From: Flavobacteriaceae bacterium UBA7302
GTDB taxonomy: Bacteria > Bacteroidota > Bacteroidia > Flavobacteriales > Flavobacteriaceae
Reading direction: 5' to 3'
NCBI GenBank assembly: GCA_002471825.1
Contig: DKQS01000002.1
Location: 103,947-167,946 of the forward strand
Length of the DNA stretch: 64,000 nucleotides
Shown here in pieces: positions 53,458-62,606 of this stretch; positions within the stretch are counted from its first letter, which is position 1; each line of letters starts with the position of its first letter. Both the position numbers and the translations under genes were made by a program. The notes below the pieces were generated by a model. It was not told the origin of the DNA and searched no databases. It saw only the letters and a list, made by a program, of their open reading frames with translations.

Positions 53458-56283
53458 TTATTTTACCAATTCTCTTTTCAAGAATTGCGCGGTATAACTC
53501 TTTTTATTTTTACTAATTTGTTCTGGAGTTCCCGACACTAAAATGGTGCCACCTTTCTTTCCGCCTTCCAGTCCTAAATCAATAATGTGGTCTGCTAATT
53601 TAATAACATCTAGATTATGTTCGATGATTAACACCGTATTTCCTTTGTCAACCAACTTATTTAGCACTTGCATTAAAACCCGAATGTCTTCGAAATGCAA
53701 CCCTGTTGTTGGCTCATCTAGAATGTAAAAGGTGTTTCCTGTATCTCGCTTCGATAACTCAGCTGCCAATTTGATTCGTTGCGCTTCACCTCCAGATAGG
53801 GTAGTAGACTGCTGTCCGAGTGTGATGTAACCCAAACCAACGTCTTTAATGGTTTTCAGTTTTCGGTAGATTTTCGGAATGTGTTCGAAGAACTCGGTAG
53901 CTTCCTCAATAGTCATGTTTAACACGTCAGAAATGGATTTTCCTTTGTACCGAATTTCTAAAGTTTCTCGATTGAATCGTTTTCCTTGACAAGTTTCACA
54001 TTCTACATGAACATCAGGTAGGAAGTTCATCTCAATTACTTTGACGCCGCCACCTTGACAAGTTTCACATCGGCCTCCTTTGACGTTAAAAGAGAATCTT
54101 CCTGGTTTGTATCCTCGGATTGCAGCTTCGGGAGTTTTAGAAAATAGACTTCTAATCTCACCAAAGGTTCCGGTGTAGGTGGCCGGATTTGAGCGTGGGG
54201 TTCTTCCAATCGGTGATTGATCAATATCAATAACCTTGTCTACATGTTCAAGCCCTGTAATTTTCTTGAAAGGCATGGGTTCTTTTACGCCTCTGTATAT
54301 GTGTGCATTTAAAATAGGGTAGAGGGTCTCGTTGATCAATGTCGATTTTCCACTGCCTGATACGCCCGTCACGCAAATCATTTTCCCCAATGGGAAATCT
54401 ACAGATACGTCCTTTAAGTTGTTCCCCGATGCGCCCTTGAGTTTGATGGTTTTTCCGTTTCCTTTTCTTCTCGTCTTCGGGACTTCGATTTGTTTGTTTT
54501 TTGAAAGGTAATCGGCGGTAAGCGTGTCGTGTTCCAACAATTCATTAAAATCTCCTTCGCTTACAATCCGACCTCCATGACGCCCAGCGCCAGGACCAAT
54601 ATCCAAAACATAATCGGCGTGTTTGATCATGTCTTCATCGTGTTCTACCACCAAAACAGAGTTTCCGACGTCTCTTAATTTGATGAGAGAATCAATTAGT
54701 TTCTGATTGTCTCTTTGATGCAATCCAATACTCGGTTCATCAAGAATGTACAACACACCCACCAATTGCGAACCAATTTGAGTTGCCAGACGAATACGCT
54801 GTGCCTCACCACCTGAGATCGATTTTGAATTTCGGTCAAGGGTTAGATAATCAAGACCAACGTCTAATAGAAATTGAATTCGAGTGTGGATTTCTTTAAT
54901 GATTTCTGCACCAATGATGAGTTGTTTTTCAGACAATTTCTCTTCAATATGAGCAAACCAATCTGCCAACTCTAAAATGTCCATCTGAGCAAGGTCACTG
55001 ATGTTTTTATTGTCGATTTTGAAATAAAGCGATTCTTTTTTTAATCGTTTCCCGTCGCATGAAGAACAGCTGACTTCGTCCATAAAACCTTTCGCCCATC
55101 GCTTGATGGAAGAGCTCTCCGCATGACGGTATTGATTTTTTATAAAGGCAACGATGCCCTCGAAATCAATTTTGTAATTACGGGTTACTCCAATCGTTTT
55201 TGAGGTGATTTCAAAGGATTCATTCCCACCATTAAGAATGATATCCATGGCCTCTTTGGGAATGGAATTGATAGGATCGGTAAGCTTGAATTTGTAGCGT
55301 TCAGCGATGTGGTTAATCTGTTTGAAAATCCACGTATTTTTTTCTTCTCCCAAAGGAATGATTCCGCCATTACGAATGGATTTCGAATCGTCTGGGATGA
55401 TCTTTTTAAGATTGACCTCGTTGGTGATCCCTAAGCCATTACAGGTGGTGCAAGCTCCTTTTGGCGAATTAAAAGAGAAAGTATTGGGTTCTGGATTTGG
55501 GTAGGCGATTCCAGTAGTAGGACACATGAGCTCGCGACTAAAATACCGTGCTTTTTTCTCTCCATGCGGAATGATCATCATGATGTTGTTTCCTGAATGA
55601 AGTGCCGTCTTAATCGTTTCTTTGAGGCGTTTTTCAGAAGCATCATTAATGGCAAGTCGATCGATCACAACCTCAATATCATGGGTTTTGTATCGATCTA
55701 CCCGCATCCCTTTGGTAATGTCAACAATAACTCCATCTACTCGAACTTTTAAAAATCCTTGTTTGGAAATCTGCTCGAACAATTCGCGGTAATGGCCCTT
55801 TCTACTTTTAATCAAAGGAGCCAATATGTTCACTTTTTGATCCTTGTAATCCGAAACGATAAGGTCAAAGATTTGCTCATCAGAATAGCTAACCATTTTC
55901 TCGTTGGTTTTATAAGAAAAGGCATCAGAAGCTCGGGCAAAAAGAAGTCTCAGGAAATCGTAAATCTCGGTGATGGTCCCTACCGTAGATCTCGGACTTT
56001 TATTGGTTGTTTTTTGCTCAATGGAAATTACAGGTGATAATCCATCAATCTTGTCAACATCAGGTCGTTCGAGTCCGCCTAAAAATTGACGGGCATAGGC
56101 AGAGAAGGTTTCGATATATCTTCTTTGACCTTCTGCATAGATGGTATCGAAAGCCAATGACGATTTTCCACTTCCGCTCAAACCGGTGATGACCACCAAT
56201 TTTTCGCGTGGTATTTTTACATCAATGTTCTTAAGGTTGTGCGCTCTTGCTCCGTAAACTTCAATAAAATCCTGACTCTCCAA
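53458..56283 (-). CDS. uvrA: Excinuclease ABC subunit UvrA
   Basis: Damage-recognition ATPase of nucleotide excision repair, 941 residues. There are two ABC-type ATPase modules: Walker A GLSGSGKSS near residue 34 and GVSGSGKST in the second half. The signature LSGGEAQRI occurs twice. Zinc-finger cysteines appear as CTTCNG / CSSCDG in the first half and CETCQGGG / CETCQGKR in the second. The only start consistent with homologues is TTG at 56283, because an in-frame stop lies 2 codons upstream. It leads the run uvrA-LOG-EEP-M1-like. Confidence 0.96.
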   Translation of the reverse strand: MESQDFIEVYGARAHNLKNIDVKIPREKLVVITGLSGSGKSSLAFDTIYAEGQRRYIETFSAYARQFLGGLERPDVDKIDGLSPVISIEQKTTNKSPRSTVGTITEIYDFLRLLFARASDAFSYKTNEKMVSYSDEQIFDLIVSDYKDQKVNILAPLIKSRKGHYRELFEQISKQGFLKVRVDGVIVDITKGMRVDRYKTHDIEVVIDRLAINDASEKRLKETIKTALHSGNNIMMIIPHGEKKARYFSRELMCPTTGIAYPNPEPNTFSFNSPKGACTTCNGLGITNEVNLKKIIPDDSKSIRNGGIIPLGEEKNTWIFKQINHIAERYKFKLTDPINSIPKEAMDIILNGGNESFEITSKTIGVTRNYKIDFEGIVAFIKNQYRHAESSSIKRWAKGFMDEVSCSSCDGKRLKKESLYFKIDNKNISDLAQMDILELADWFAHIEEKLSEKQLIIGAEIIKEIHTRIQFLLDVGLDYLTLDRNSKSISGGEAQRIRLATQIGSQLVGVLYILDEPSIGLHQRDNQKLIDSLIKLRDVGNSVLVVEHDEDMIKHADYVLDIGPGAGRHGGRIVSEGDFNELLEHDTLTADYLSKNKQIEVPKTRRKGNGKTIKLKGASGNNLKDVSVDFPLGKMICVTGVSGSGKSTLINETLYPILNAHIYRGVKEPMPFKKITGLEHVDKVIDIDQSPIGRTPRSNPATYTGTFGEIRSLFSKTPEAAIRGYKPGRFSFNVKGGRCETCQGGGVKVIEMNFLPDVHVECETCQGKRFNRETLEIRYKGKSISDVLNMTIEEATEFFEHIPKIYRKLKTIKDVGLGYITLGQQSTTLSGGEAQRIKLAAELSKRDTGNTFYILDEPTTGLHFEDIRVLMQVLNKLVDKGNTVLIIEHNLDVIKLADHIIDLGLEGGKKGGTILVSGTPEQISKNKKSYTAQFLKRELVK

Positions 56284-56303
56284 CGGTTATTTTTTGAAAA
56301 ACG

Positions 56304-56311
56304 CAAAGATA
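56304..56311 (-). promoter_or_regulatory. -7 element of uvrA
   Basis: The minus strand reads TATCTTTG, an exact TAnnTTTG, 20 nt before the TTG start at 56283. Confidence 0.5.
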
Positions 56312-56351
56312 GCGATAATGGATTATTTTTAGCTTGGATGTGGATACCAAA

Positions 56352-56359
56352 TAATTTTG
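56352..56359 (+). promoter_or_regulatory. -7 element of the pspC-channel-rmlD operon
   Basis: TAATTTTG is an exact TAnnTTTG. A TTG at 56334-56336 gives a spacer of 15, slightly short. The PspC ATG is 30 nt downstream. Confidence 0.5.
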
Positions 56360-56389
56360 ATTTATTTATCTTGCAGTAAAATACCTGTA

Positions 56390-56617
56390 ATGAGTTTTAT
56401 TACTTCGGTACGATATTATTTTGAAAAACGAGGGTACAACGTATCGAGTCGGGTTGCCGACAGATTCGGAATTCGTGCGACCAATGTCCGGTTGTTTTTC
56501 ATTTACCTCTCTTTCTTTACAGCGGGATTGTCTTTTGCCATTTATTTGACGATTGCCTTTTGGTTGAAATTGAAAGATATGATTTATACCAAACGAAGCT
56601 CAGTATTTGATTTGTAA
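56390..56617 (+). CDS. PspC domain protein
   Basis: Small membrane protein of 75 residues with a PspC-like domain: VSSRVADRFGIRATNVRLFF followed by one or two membrane helices. The ATG at 56390 is preferred; an upstream ATG at 56357 overlaps the -7 element. PspC proteins take part in envelope stress responses elsewhere, but no other psp gene is nearby. The channel gene start overlaps its stop by 1 nt (TAATG). Confidence 0.8.
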   Translation: MSFITSVRYYFEKRGYNVSSRVADRFGIRATNVRLFFIYLSFFTAGLSFAIYLTIAFWLKLKDMIYTKRSSVFDL

Positions 56618-57618
56618 TGATGAATTTGATCAATTCCAAAATTAACAAAACCTTACTGCTAGTGGCAGTGACCATTATTATTGGTACCGTCGGCTATTCG
56701 GTGTTGTCGGGCTATACTTTGGTAGATGCTCTTTACATGACGGTTATTACTATTACTACCGTGGGTTTTGGAGAAGTGAAACCCTTTACGCCTGAGGAAA
56801 AGATTTTTACCATCTGTTTGATCTTGCTCAGCATCACCATATTTGCTTATGCCATTTCCACCTTCTCTGAATATTTGGTGAGTGGAAAATTATTCAATCA
56901 TTTTAAACATAAAAGAATTGTGAAACGTATAGAAGAATTAAAAGGCCATACCATAGTCTGCGGATTCGGACGAAATGGGAAACAGGCGATTACGAAATTG
57001 AAGAATTACAATCAGCAATTTGTTGTGGTTGAAAATGATAAAGAAGTAGTAGATTATCTCGATCAAAATCAGATATTGAATATTCAGGGGGATGCCACTA
57101 CAGATGAAACATTAATCAAAGCTGGTATTCACAATGCAGCCAATCTGATTACGGCGCTTCCTTCGGATGCCGATAATTTGTTTGTGGTACTTTCAGCCAG
57201 GCAGTTGAATAAGAATTTCAAAATTATCAGTCGGGCCTCGAGTGAAAGTTCTTACAATAAGTTGAAGATTGCTGGGGCAGACAATGTAATCATGCCCGAT
57301 AAAATAGGAGGGAACCATATGGCTTCTTTGGTAGTTACTCCGGATGTGATTGAGTTCGTAGATCGATTGACGGTGGAAGGGGAGACTACGGCAAATTTAG
57401 AAGAAATTGCCGTTGATGAATTGCCTAAGGAATTTCTTGACAAAACCATATTGGACTTAGACTTGCGAAACCAAACGGGTTGTACGGTAATCGGATTGCG
57501 CAAACCTAATAAGGATTATGAAATCAATCCAGATGCCTCTGCTAAATTGGTGAAGGGTTCCAACTTGATCGTTCTAGGTCGAAGAGATCAAATTCAGAAA
57601 CTAAGAGAAATTTTTTAG
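56617..57618 (+). CDS. Two-helix potassium channel with TrkA-N/TrkA-C domains
   Basis: Kch/MthK-like K+ channel of 333 residues. There are two membrane helices (about 11-30 and 62-85) around the pore loop with filter TTVGFGE (T47-E53). The cytoplasmic RCK/TrkA-N domain has the nucleotide loop GFGRNGKQA near residue 112, and a TrkA-C domain covers about 245-333. It gates K+ in response to a nucleotide or ion bound by the RCK domain. It overlaps pspC and precedes the RmlD-like gene by 1 bp. Confidence 0.92.
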   Translation: MMNLINSKINKTLLLVAVTIIIGTVGYSVLSGYTLVDALYMTVITITTVGFGEVKPFTPEEKIFTICLILLSITIFAYAISTFSEYLVSGKLFNHFKHKRIVKRIEELKGHTIVCGFGRNGKQAITKLKNYNQQFVVVENDKEVVDYLDQNQILNIQGDATTDETLIKAGIHNAANLITALPSDADNLFVVLSARQLNKNFKIISRASSESSYNKLKIAGADNVIMPDKIGGNHMASLVVTPDVIEFVDRLTVEGETTANLEEIAVDELPKEFLDKTILDLDLRNQTGCTVIGLRKPNKDYEINPDASAKLVKGSNLIVLGRRDQIQKLREIF

Positions 57619-57619
57619 C

Positions 57620-58519
57620 TTGAAGAAGGTAGTTGTTACGGGAAGTAATGGCCTGCTTGGCCAGACTTTGATTGATAAATTAATTGAAAGTCCAAATCAC
57701 AAAGTGTATGGTTTTTCTCGAGGTCAAAACCGACATCCAAACTCCGACTTTTCTTACATTTCCATTGATCTCACTGATAAAGAAGAATTACGGAAATCAA
57801 TGGAAGAAATCCGACCCGATACCATTATAAACACGGCAGCCATGACGCATGTCGATGTCTGTGAACAAAATAAAGAAGATTGTGATAAGGTAAACGTAGC
57901 GATGGTGGCTTCTTTGGTCTCTATTTGTGAGGAGTTGGATATTCACTTGATTCATCTGTCTACTGATTTTGTGTTTGACGGTCAAAAAGGTATCTATAAA
58001 GAGACAGATGCAGTAAATCCATTGAGCTATTACGCGGCATCTAAGGTGAAATCTGAAGAAATCATCAAAGAATCCAAAGCAGTTTACACAATTCTACGTA
58101 CCATTTTGGTTTATGGAAGCGTGCACGATATGAGTCGGACCAATATTGTTTTATGGGTGCTCAATGCTTTGAAAAACAATCAGACCATTACTGTTGTTCA
58201 CGATCAATATCGCATGCCAACCTCTGTGGACTCGCTTGCTGAGGCATGTGTTTTAGCTATGGATAATAAGGTGGAGGGTGTTTTTCATATTTCCTCCTCC
58301 CAACTGATGAGTGTCTATCAAATTGCTTTTCAAGTAGCACAAGAATTCGGGTTAAACACCAAATTGATTCAACCCATCTCCTCAGAGGCTTTGAATCAAC
58401 CTGCCAATCGTCCTAGGAAAACAGGGTTCGATTTATCAAAATCAGAATCGGAATTAAAATACAGACCTAAGTCCTTCAAAGAGGAACTTTTAGCTTTTAA
58501 GTCGACTTATTCCGAATAG
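57620..58519 (+). CDS. RmlD-like SDR family oxidoreductase
   Basis: Extended short-chain dehydrogenase of 299 residues related to dTDP-4-dehydrorhamnose reductase. The Rossmann loop GSNGLLGQT is near residues 8-16; THVDVCE and STDFVFDG follow; and the catalytic Tyr-x3-Lys is YYAASK. No other rhamnose genes are near, so rhamnose synthesis is not proven. The start is TTG at 57620, 1 nt after the channel stop; no ATG lies before the Rossmann loop. Confidence 0.85.
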   Translation: MKKVVVTGSNGLLGQTLIDKLIESPNHKVYGFSRGQNRHPNSDFSYISIDLTDKEELRKSMEEIRPDTIINTAAMTHVDVCEQNKEDCDKVNVAMVASLVSICEELDIHLIHLSTDFVFDGQKGIYKETDAVNPLSYYAASKVKSEEIIKESKAVYTILRTILVYGSVHDMSRTNIVLWVLNALKNNQTITVVHDQYRMPTSVDSLAEACVLAMDNKVEGVFHISSSQLMSVYQIAFQVAQEFGLNTKLIQPISSEALNQPANRPRKTGFDLSKSESELKYRPKSFKEELLAFKSTYSE

Positions 58520-58599
58520 ACATTTAACCATTAAAAGTTGTTAAAAGGTCAATTTTTTAAGATATTGCAGCCTTCTAAAACTAAAAAACTACAGTATTC

Positions 58600-60195
58600 A
58601 TGAAGAAACATCTTCTTTCACTACTATTTGTAATCAGTCCATTATTTATTTTTTCTCAAGAAAAAGGGTTAGATCAAAAAATTGATGAGGCCTTTCAGCC
58701 TGTATCTGATTTTTTCTCAGCCATGATCTTTTTTGAAATTATGGGAACCCCGTTTGTATTAATTCTCCTAGTGGCCAGTGCCGCTTTTTTTACCTTATAC
58801 TTCGGTTTCCCAAACTTGAGACACTTCTGGACAGCAATTAATGTAGTTCGAGGAAAATATGACGATTTAGACCATCCGGTTGTAGAGCCAGCTTATGGTG
58901 ATAATACGCCTGGAGGTGATGCGATTGAAACCATTCGAGATGAAAGTAAAGAAGGAGAAGTTTCCCATTTTCAAGCCCTAGCAACAGCAGTATCTGGTAC
59001 AGTGGGTAACGGAAACATCGCCGGGGTTGCTTTGGCGATTGCCTTGGGTGGACCCGGAGCTACTTTCTGGATGATTGTATGTGGACTTCTTGGGATGTCT
59101 ACCAAATTTGTAGAATGTACCTTAGGTGTACAATACAGAGATGTTGGTGAAGACGGAACCGTTTATGGTGGTCCAATGTACTACATCAGCAAAGGATTAA
59201 AGGAAAGAGGTTTTGCCACCATAGGAAAAGTAGCAGCAGCTATTTTTGCCATTTTCTGTATTGGAGGTTCTTTCGGTGGAGGTAATGCGGCACAGTCGAA
59301 TCAGGCTACTATTGTAATCAAAGAAATGTTTGGTTGGGACAGTGCAGCAGCAGGAGCAATTGTTGGTGTTGTATTAGCAATTTTGGTGGGAATCATCATC
59401 ATTGGTGGAATCAAAAGAATTGCCTCGGTAACTGAAAAAATAGTGCCTTTTATGGCTGTGATGTATGTGTTGGCTTGTTTGTACATTTTAGCATCGAACT
59501 TCTCATTAGTAGATGATGCAATTGGATTAATTGTAACTGAAGCGTTTAATCCTAAAGCTATCGGTGTCGGAGGTATTATCGGAGTATTATTGGTAGGATT
59601 CCAGAGAGCTGCCTTTTCGAATGAAGCAGGTGCTGGATCTGCATCCATTGCACACTCGGCGGTAAAAACAAAATATTCAGCTTCTGAAGGATTGGTTGCT
59701 TTGTTAGAGCCATTTATCGATACCGTATTAATATGTACCATGACGGCATTGGTGATCATCATTTTTAACTTTGGAGGATTCTTCCAATATGGTGGAGACG
59801 GAACTGGAGCAGTGATGATTGACGGTATTGCCTATGAGGGAGCCGGAATTACATCCAAAGCTTTTGCTCAATACATTCCTTATTCTGACGTGTTTTTAAC
59901 AGTAGCCGTTGTTTTATTTGCGGTTTCTACCATGATTTCTTGGTCTTACTACGGATTGCAATCTTGGAAGTTTTTGTTTGGTAGAGGTAAAGCGGCCGAT
60001 TTGACCTACAAAGTATTGTTCTTAATTTTTGTGGTAATTGGTGCAGCAGCAAGTATGAAATCGATCTGGGCTTTCTCAGATGCTATGATTTTTGCCATGG
60101 TATTCCCAAATATGATTGGTTTGTATTTCCTCTTCCCAATTGTGAAGAAACAATTGAAACGCTATGTGGATGCGATAAAAGCCGCGAAGTCATAA
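58600..60195 (+). CDS. Sodium:alanine symporter (AGCS family)
   Basis: Sodium-coupled amino-acid transporter of 531 residues with about 11-12 membrane helices. The family signature is around ATAVSGTVGNGNIAGVALAI, with GGPMYYISKGL and GFQRAAFSNEAGAGSASIAH further on. It imports alanine, glycine or a similar small amino acid with Na+. The N-terminus has a signal-like segment (about 1-20), as often seen in Bacteroidota members. An 80-bp gap separates it from the RmlD-like gene; I see no clear consensus promoter there. Confidence 0.92.
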   Translation: MKKHLLSLLFVISPLFIFSQEKGLDQKIDEAFQPVSDFFSAMIFFEIMGTPFVLILLVASAAFFTLYFGFPNLRHFWTAINVVRGKYDDLDHPVVEPAYGDNTPGGDAIETIRDESKEGEVSHFQALATAVSGTVGNGNIAGVALAIALGGPGATFWMIVCGLLGMSTKFVECTLGVQYRDVGEDGTVYGGPMYYISKGLKERGFATIGKVAAAIFAIFCIGGSFGGGNAAQSNQATIVIKEMFGWDSAAAGAIVGVVLAILVGIIIIGGIKRIASVTEKIVPFMAVMYVLACLYILASNFSLVDDAIGLIVTEAFNPKAIGVGGIIGVLLVGFQRAAFSNEAGAGSASIAHSAVKTKYSASEGLVALLEPFIDTVLICTMTALVIIIFNFGGFFQYGGDGTGAVMIDGIAYEGAGITSKAFAQYIPYSDVFLTVAVVLFAVSTMISWSYYGLQSWKFLFGRGKAADLTYKVLFLIFVVIGAAASMKSIWAFSDAMIFAMVFPNMIGLYFLFPIVKKQLKRYVDAIKAAKS

Positions 60196-60244
60196 GCAAT
60201 ATTTGACTTTCGATAAATTTATTGGTTGCTAAGAAAAAGAAAAA

Positions 60245-61111
60245 ATGAAGAAACTTTCACCTCATTTCTGGTACTCTAAAAGTCAGCGAAATGGGGTGTT
60301 TTTTTTGGTCTTATTAATAATAGGATTTCAAGTAGTCATCGCCTCTTATGATGTTGATTTTGAAGATGAGGTTTCCATGGAGAGGCAGCAACAACTAGCG
60401 GAGTTGCGGGCCGAGATTGATAGCCTGAAAAAAGCCAGGCTGAATGAGGAAGTTTTCAAAATCTACCCCTTCAATCCCAATTACATGTCCGATTTCAAAG
60501 GATATCAGCTCGGGATGTCTACTGAAGAAATTGATCGACTATTTCAATTCAGAGAAACTGGGCGTTTTGTGAATTCGGCAGAGGCTTTTCAAAGGGTGAC
60601 GAAAATATCGGATAGTCTGCTTGACAAGATGAAACCCTATTTCAAATTTCCAAGATGGGCCAATTCCAAAAAGAATCATACGAATCGCAAAAAGAATAAG
60701 ATACAGCCTGCTACGGTAGATATCAATTTGGCTAGCAAAGAGGATCTAAAACTAATCGCTGGTATTGGTGAGAAACGAGCTGAGACAATTTTAAAATACC
60801 GCAAGCGTATTCAAGGATTTACTTACAAAGATCAAATGAATGAAGTTTGGGGCTTGGATGCAACAATCGTTGAGAACATTTGGAAGGTATTTGCTATCGT
60901 GAAAAAACCTGAAATTCAAAAGCTAAATATCAACACGGCTAGCTTTAAAGAGGTGCTTCGAATTCCTTATATCAATTACGAACTTTGCAAGGCTATTTTT
61001 GATTATCGAGATCTTGTGGCGGAAATTCAAAGTTTAACAGAATTACAACGTATTGAGGGTTTGTCCAAAAATAAATATGATAGAATAGTCTTATATTTGC
61101 TAGCTGAATAA
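60245..61111 (+). CDS. Helix-hairpin-helix protein (ComEA-like)
   Basis: Membrane-anchored protein of 288 residues. One membrane helix (about 17-35) is followed by a short coiled-coil-like stretch (RQQQLAELRAEIDSLKKARL), then ComEA-type HhH units: a partial one near 100-135, then DINLASKEDLKLIAGIGEKR and LNINTASFKEVLRIPYINYE. DNA binding at the cell surface or in the periplasm is the family role; a function in DNA uptake is possible but unproven. It is followed by the acyl-CoA dehydrogenase gene after 18 bp. Confidence 0.82.
   Translation: MKKLSPHFWYSKSQRNGVFFLVLLIIGFQVVIASYDVDFEDEVSMERQQQLAELRAEIDSLKKARLNEEVFKIYPFNPNYMSDFKGYQLGMSTEEIDRLFQFRETGRFVNSAEAFQRVTKISDSLLDKMKPYFKFPRWANSKKNHTNRKKNKIQPATVDINLASKEDLKLIAGIGEKRAETILKYRKRIQGFTYKDQMNEVWGLDATIVENIWKVFAIVKKPEIQKLNINTASFKEVLRIPYINYELCKAIFDYRDLVAEIQSLTELQRIEGLSKNKYDRIVLYLLAE
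61092..61099 (+). promoter_or_regulatory. Candidate -7 element of the acyl-CoA dehydrogenase gene
   Basis: TATATTTG, an exact TAnnTTTG, lies in the end of the HhH gene, 30 nt before the next ATG. No -33 TTG at the normal distance. Confidence 0.4.
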
Positions 61112-61129
61112 ACAAACAACTAATTACAT

Positions 61130-62296
61130 ATGAATAGCATGTACTTTACGGAAGAACATGAGGTTTTTCGTGAGAGTTTCAGAGATTTTTTGCAGAAGGA
61201 AGTAGTACCACATATTGAAAAGTGGGAGAAGACAGGAACCATCGAACGTTTCATTTGGGAGAAGTTTGGCGAAATGGGATATTTCGGTTTGAGTTATCCC
61301 GAAGCATATGGCGGATTGGATCTCGACATGTTCTACATGGTGATCTTCCTAGAAGAACTACAAAAGATAAATTCAGGCGGATTCGCAGCCGCGATGTGGG
61401 CGCATGTATACCTAGCAATGACCCACCTTAATAAAGAAGGTGACGAGCGTATCAAACAAGAATACCTAGCACCAAGTATTGAAGGAAAGAAGATTGGTTG
61501 TTTGTGTATTACGGAGCCATTCGGAGGTTCTGATGTGGCCGGAATGCGATCAACAGCTATTAAAGAGGGAGACCATTACATTTTAAACGGATCCAAAACC
61601 TTCATCACCAATGGTGTGTATTCAGATTATTTAGTCGTTGCCGCAAAAACAGATCCTGATGCCAAACATGCTGGGATGAGTATTTTGTTGGTGGATAGAG
61701 ATACACCAGGTATTTCAGCAACCAAGTTGGACAAATTGGGATGGAAAGCTTCCGATACAGGAGAAATTGCTTTTGACAATGTGAAAGTACCTGTTGAGAA
61801 TTTGATGGGGGAAGAAGGAAAAGGTTTCCCATACATCATGCAGCATTTTGCATTGGAAAGATTGATCATGGGTGTAAATGCACATGCAAGAGCAGAGTAC
61901 GCCATTGATTATGCCGTTCAATACATGTCGGAAAGAGAGGCATTTGGAAGAACTATCGATAAGTTTCAGGCTTTACGTCACAAAATTGCTGAAATGGCCT
62001 CTGAAGTTGAAATGTGTAAGGAATTCAATTACGCCATTACCAAACGCCTAGATCAAGGAGAATATGCCGTAAAGGAGGCAACCATGTCGAAGCTATTGTC
62101 TACTAAAATAGCCGATCAAGTTATTTACGATGCCTTACAAATGCTGGGTGGTTACGGTTATATGGAAGAATATCCAATGGCAAGATTGCTTCGCGATAGC
62201 CGATTAGGACCTATTGGCGGGGGGACATCAGAGATTCTCAAAGAGATTATCGCTAAAATGATTATCGATAAAAAGGAGTATAAACCAGCAACTTAA
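61130..62296 (+). CDS. Acyl-CoA dehydrogenase (isovaleryl/long-chain type)
   Basis: FAD-dependent dehydrogenase of 388 residues. It has CITEPFGGSDVAGM for substrate/FAD and the C-terminal LGGYGYMEEYPM...GGGTSEI. At the medium-chain catalytic position (IYEGT) there is GPIGGGT, with no Glu. A glutamate lies instead in FALERLIMG (E243), where long-chain and isovaleryl-CoA dehydrogenases have their base. So a role in branched-chain or long-chain acyl-CoA breakdown is more likely than medium-chain. It is distinct from FadE at the left end. Confidence 0.88.
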   Translation: MNSMYFTEEHEVFRESFRDFLQKEVVPHIEKWEKTGTIERFIWEKFGEMGYFGLSYPEAYGGLDLDMFYMVIFLEELQKINSGGFAAAMWAHVYLAMTHLNKEGDERIKQEYLAPSIEGKKIGCLCITEPFGGSDVAGMRSTAIKEGDHYILNGSKTFITNGVYSDYLVVAAKTDPDAKHAGMSILLVDRDTPGISATKLDKLGWKASDTGEIAFDNVKVPVENLMGEEGKGFPYIMQHFALERLIMGVNAHARAEYAIDYAVQYMSEREAFGRTIDKFQALRHKIAEMASEVEMCKEFNYAITKRLDQGEYAVKEATMSKLLSTKIADQVIYDALQMLGGYGYMEEYPMARLLRDSRLGPIGGGTSEILKEIIAKMIIDKKEYKPAT

Positions 62297-62312
62297 ATAT
62301 TTATTTGAATAG

Positions 62313-62341
62313 TTGCTATATTAAAAACTTTTGTATCTTTG
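62313..62341 (+). promoter_or_regulatory. Consensus promoter of rpsU
   Basis: TTG at 62313-62315, an 18-bp spacer, then TATCTTTG at 62334-62341. This is a full match to TTG-N17/19-TAnnTTTG and the clearest promoter in the window. Confidence 0.75.
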
Positions 62342-62370
62342 TCGCCCAATAAAATTTAAAGGCAGATATG

Positions 62371-62380
62371 AAAGGAGGTG
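62371..62380 (+). promoter_or_regulatory. Strong Shine-Dalgarno of rpsU
   Basis: AAAGGAGGTG is fully complementary to the 16S rRNA tail CACCUCCUUU and lies 7 nt before the ATG at 62388. Other genes here lack such sites. Flavobacterial ribosomes normally hide the anti-SD with bS21 and its neighbours, and rpsU is known to keep a strong SD for bS21 autoregulation. Confidence 0.88.
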
Positions 62381-62387
62381 CAATCCC

Positions 62388-62585
62388 ATGTTGATAATTC
62401 CAGTAAAAGAAGGAGAAAACATCGATAAGGCGTTAAAGCGTTACAAGCGAAAGTTTGACCGTACGAAGACAATGAGATCGCTAAGGGAAAGAAAAACATT
62501 TACCAAGCCTTCTGTTGCCAAAAGAGCGCAAAAGATCAAAGCTTCCTACATCCAAAGATTGAGAACTCAAGAAGAAATCGGATAA
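62388..62585 (+). CDS. rpsU: 30S ribosomal protein bS21
   Basis: Ribosomal protein of 65 residues on the platform of the small subunit, near the 16S 3' end. The N-terminal MLIIPVKEGENIDKALKRY and the basic remainder are typical. The ATG at 62388 is set by the strong Shine-Dalgarno; the frame open back to 62331 would start inside the promoter. In Flavobacteriia bS21 helps to mask the anti-SD, and ribosomes without bS21 favour rpsU mRNA; the site here fits that loop. A terminator follows, so it is monocistronic. Confidence 0.95.
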   Translation: MLIIPVKEGENIDKALKRYKRKFDRTKTMRSLRERKTFTKPSVAKRAQKIKASYIQRLRTQEEIG

Positions 62586-62606
62586 GAAGCAACTCATATA
62601 CAAAAC

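Noticed and set aside
62331..62387. Longer rpsU starting at 62331
   Set aside because: This would start inside the -7 promoter element and pass through the Shine-Dalgarno; bS21 begins at MLIIPVKEG.
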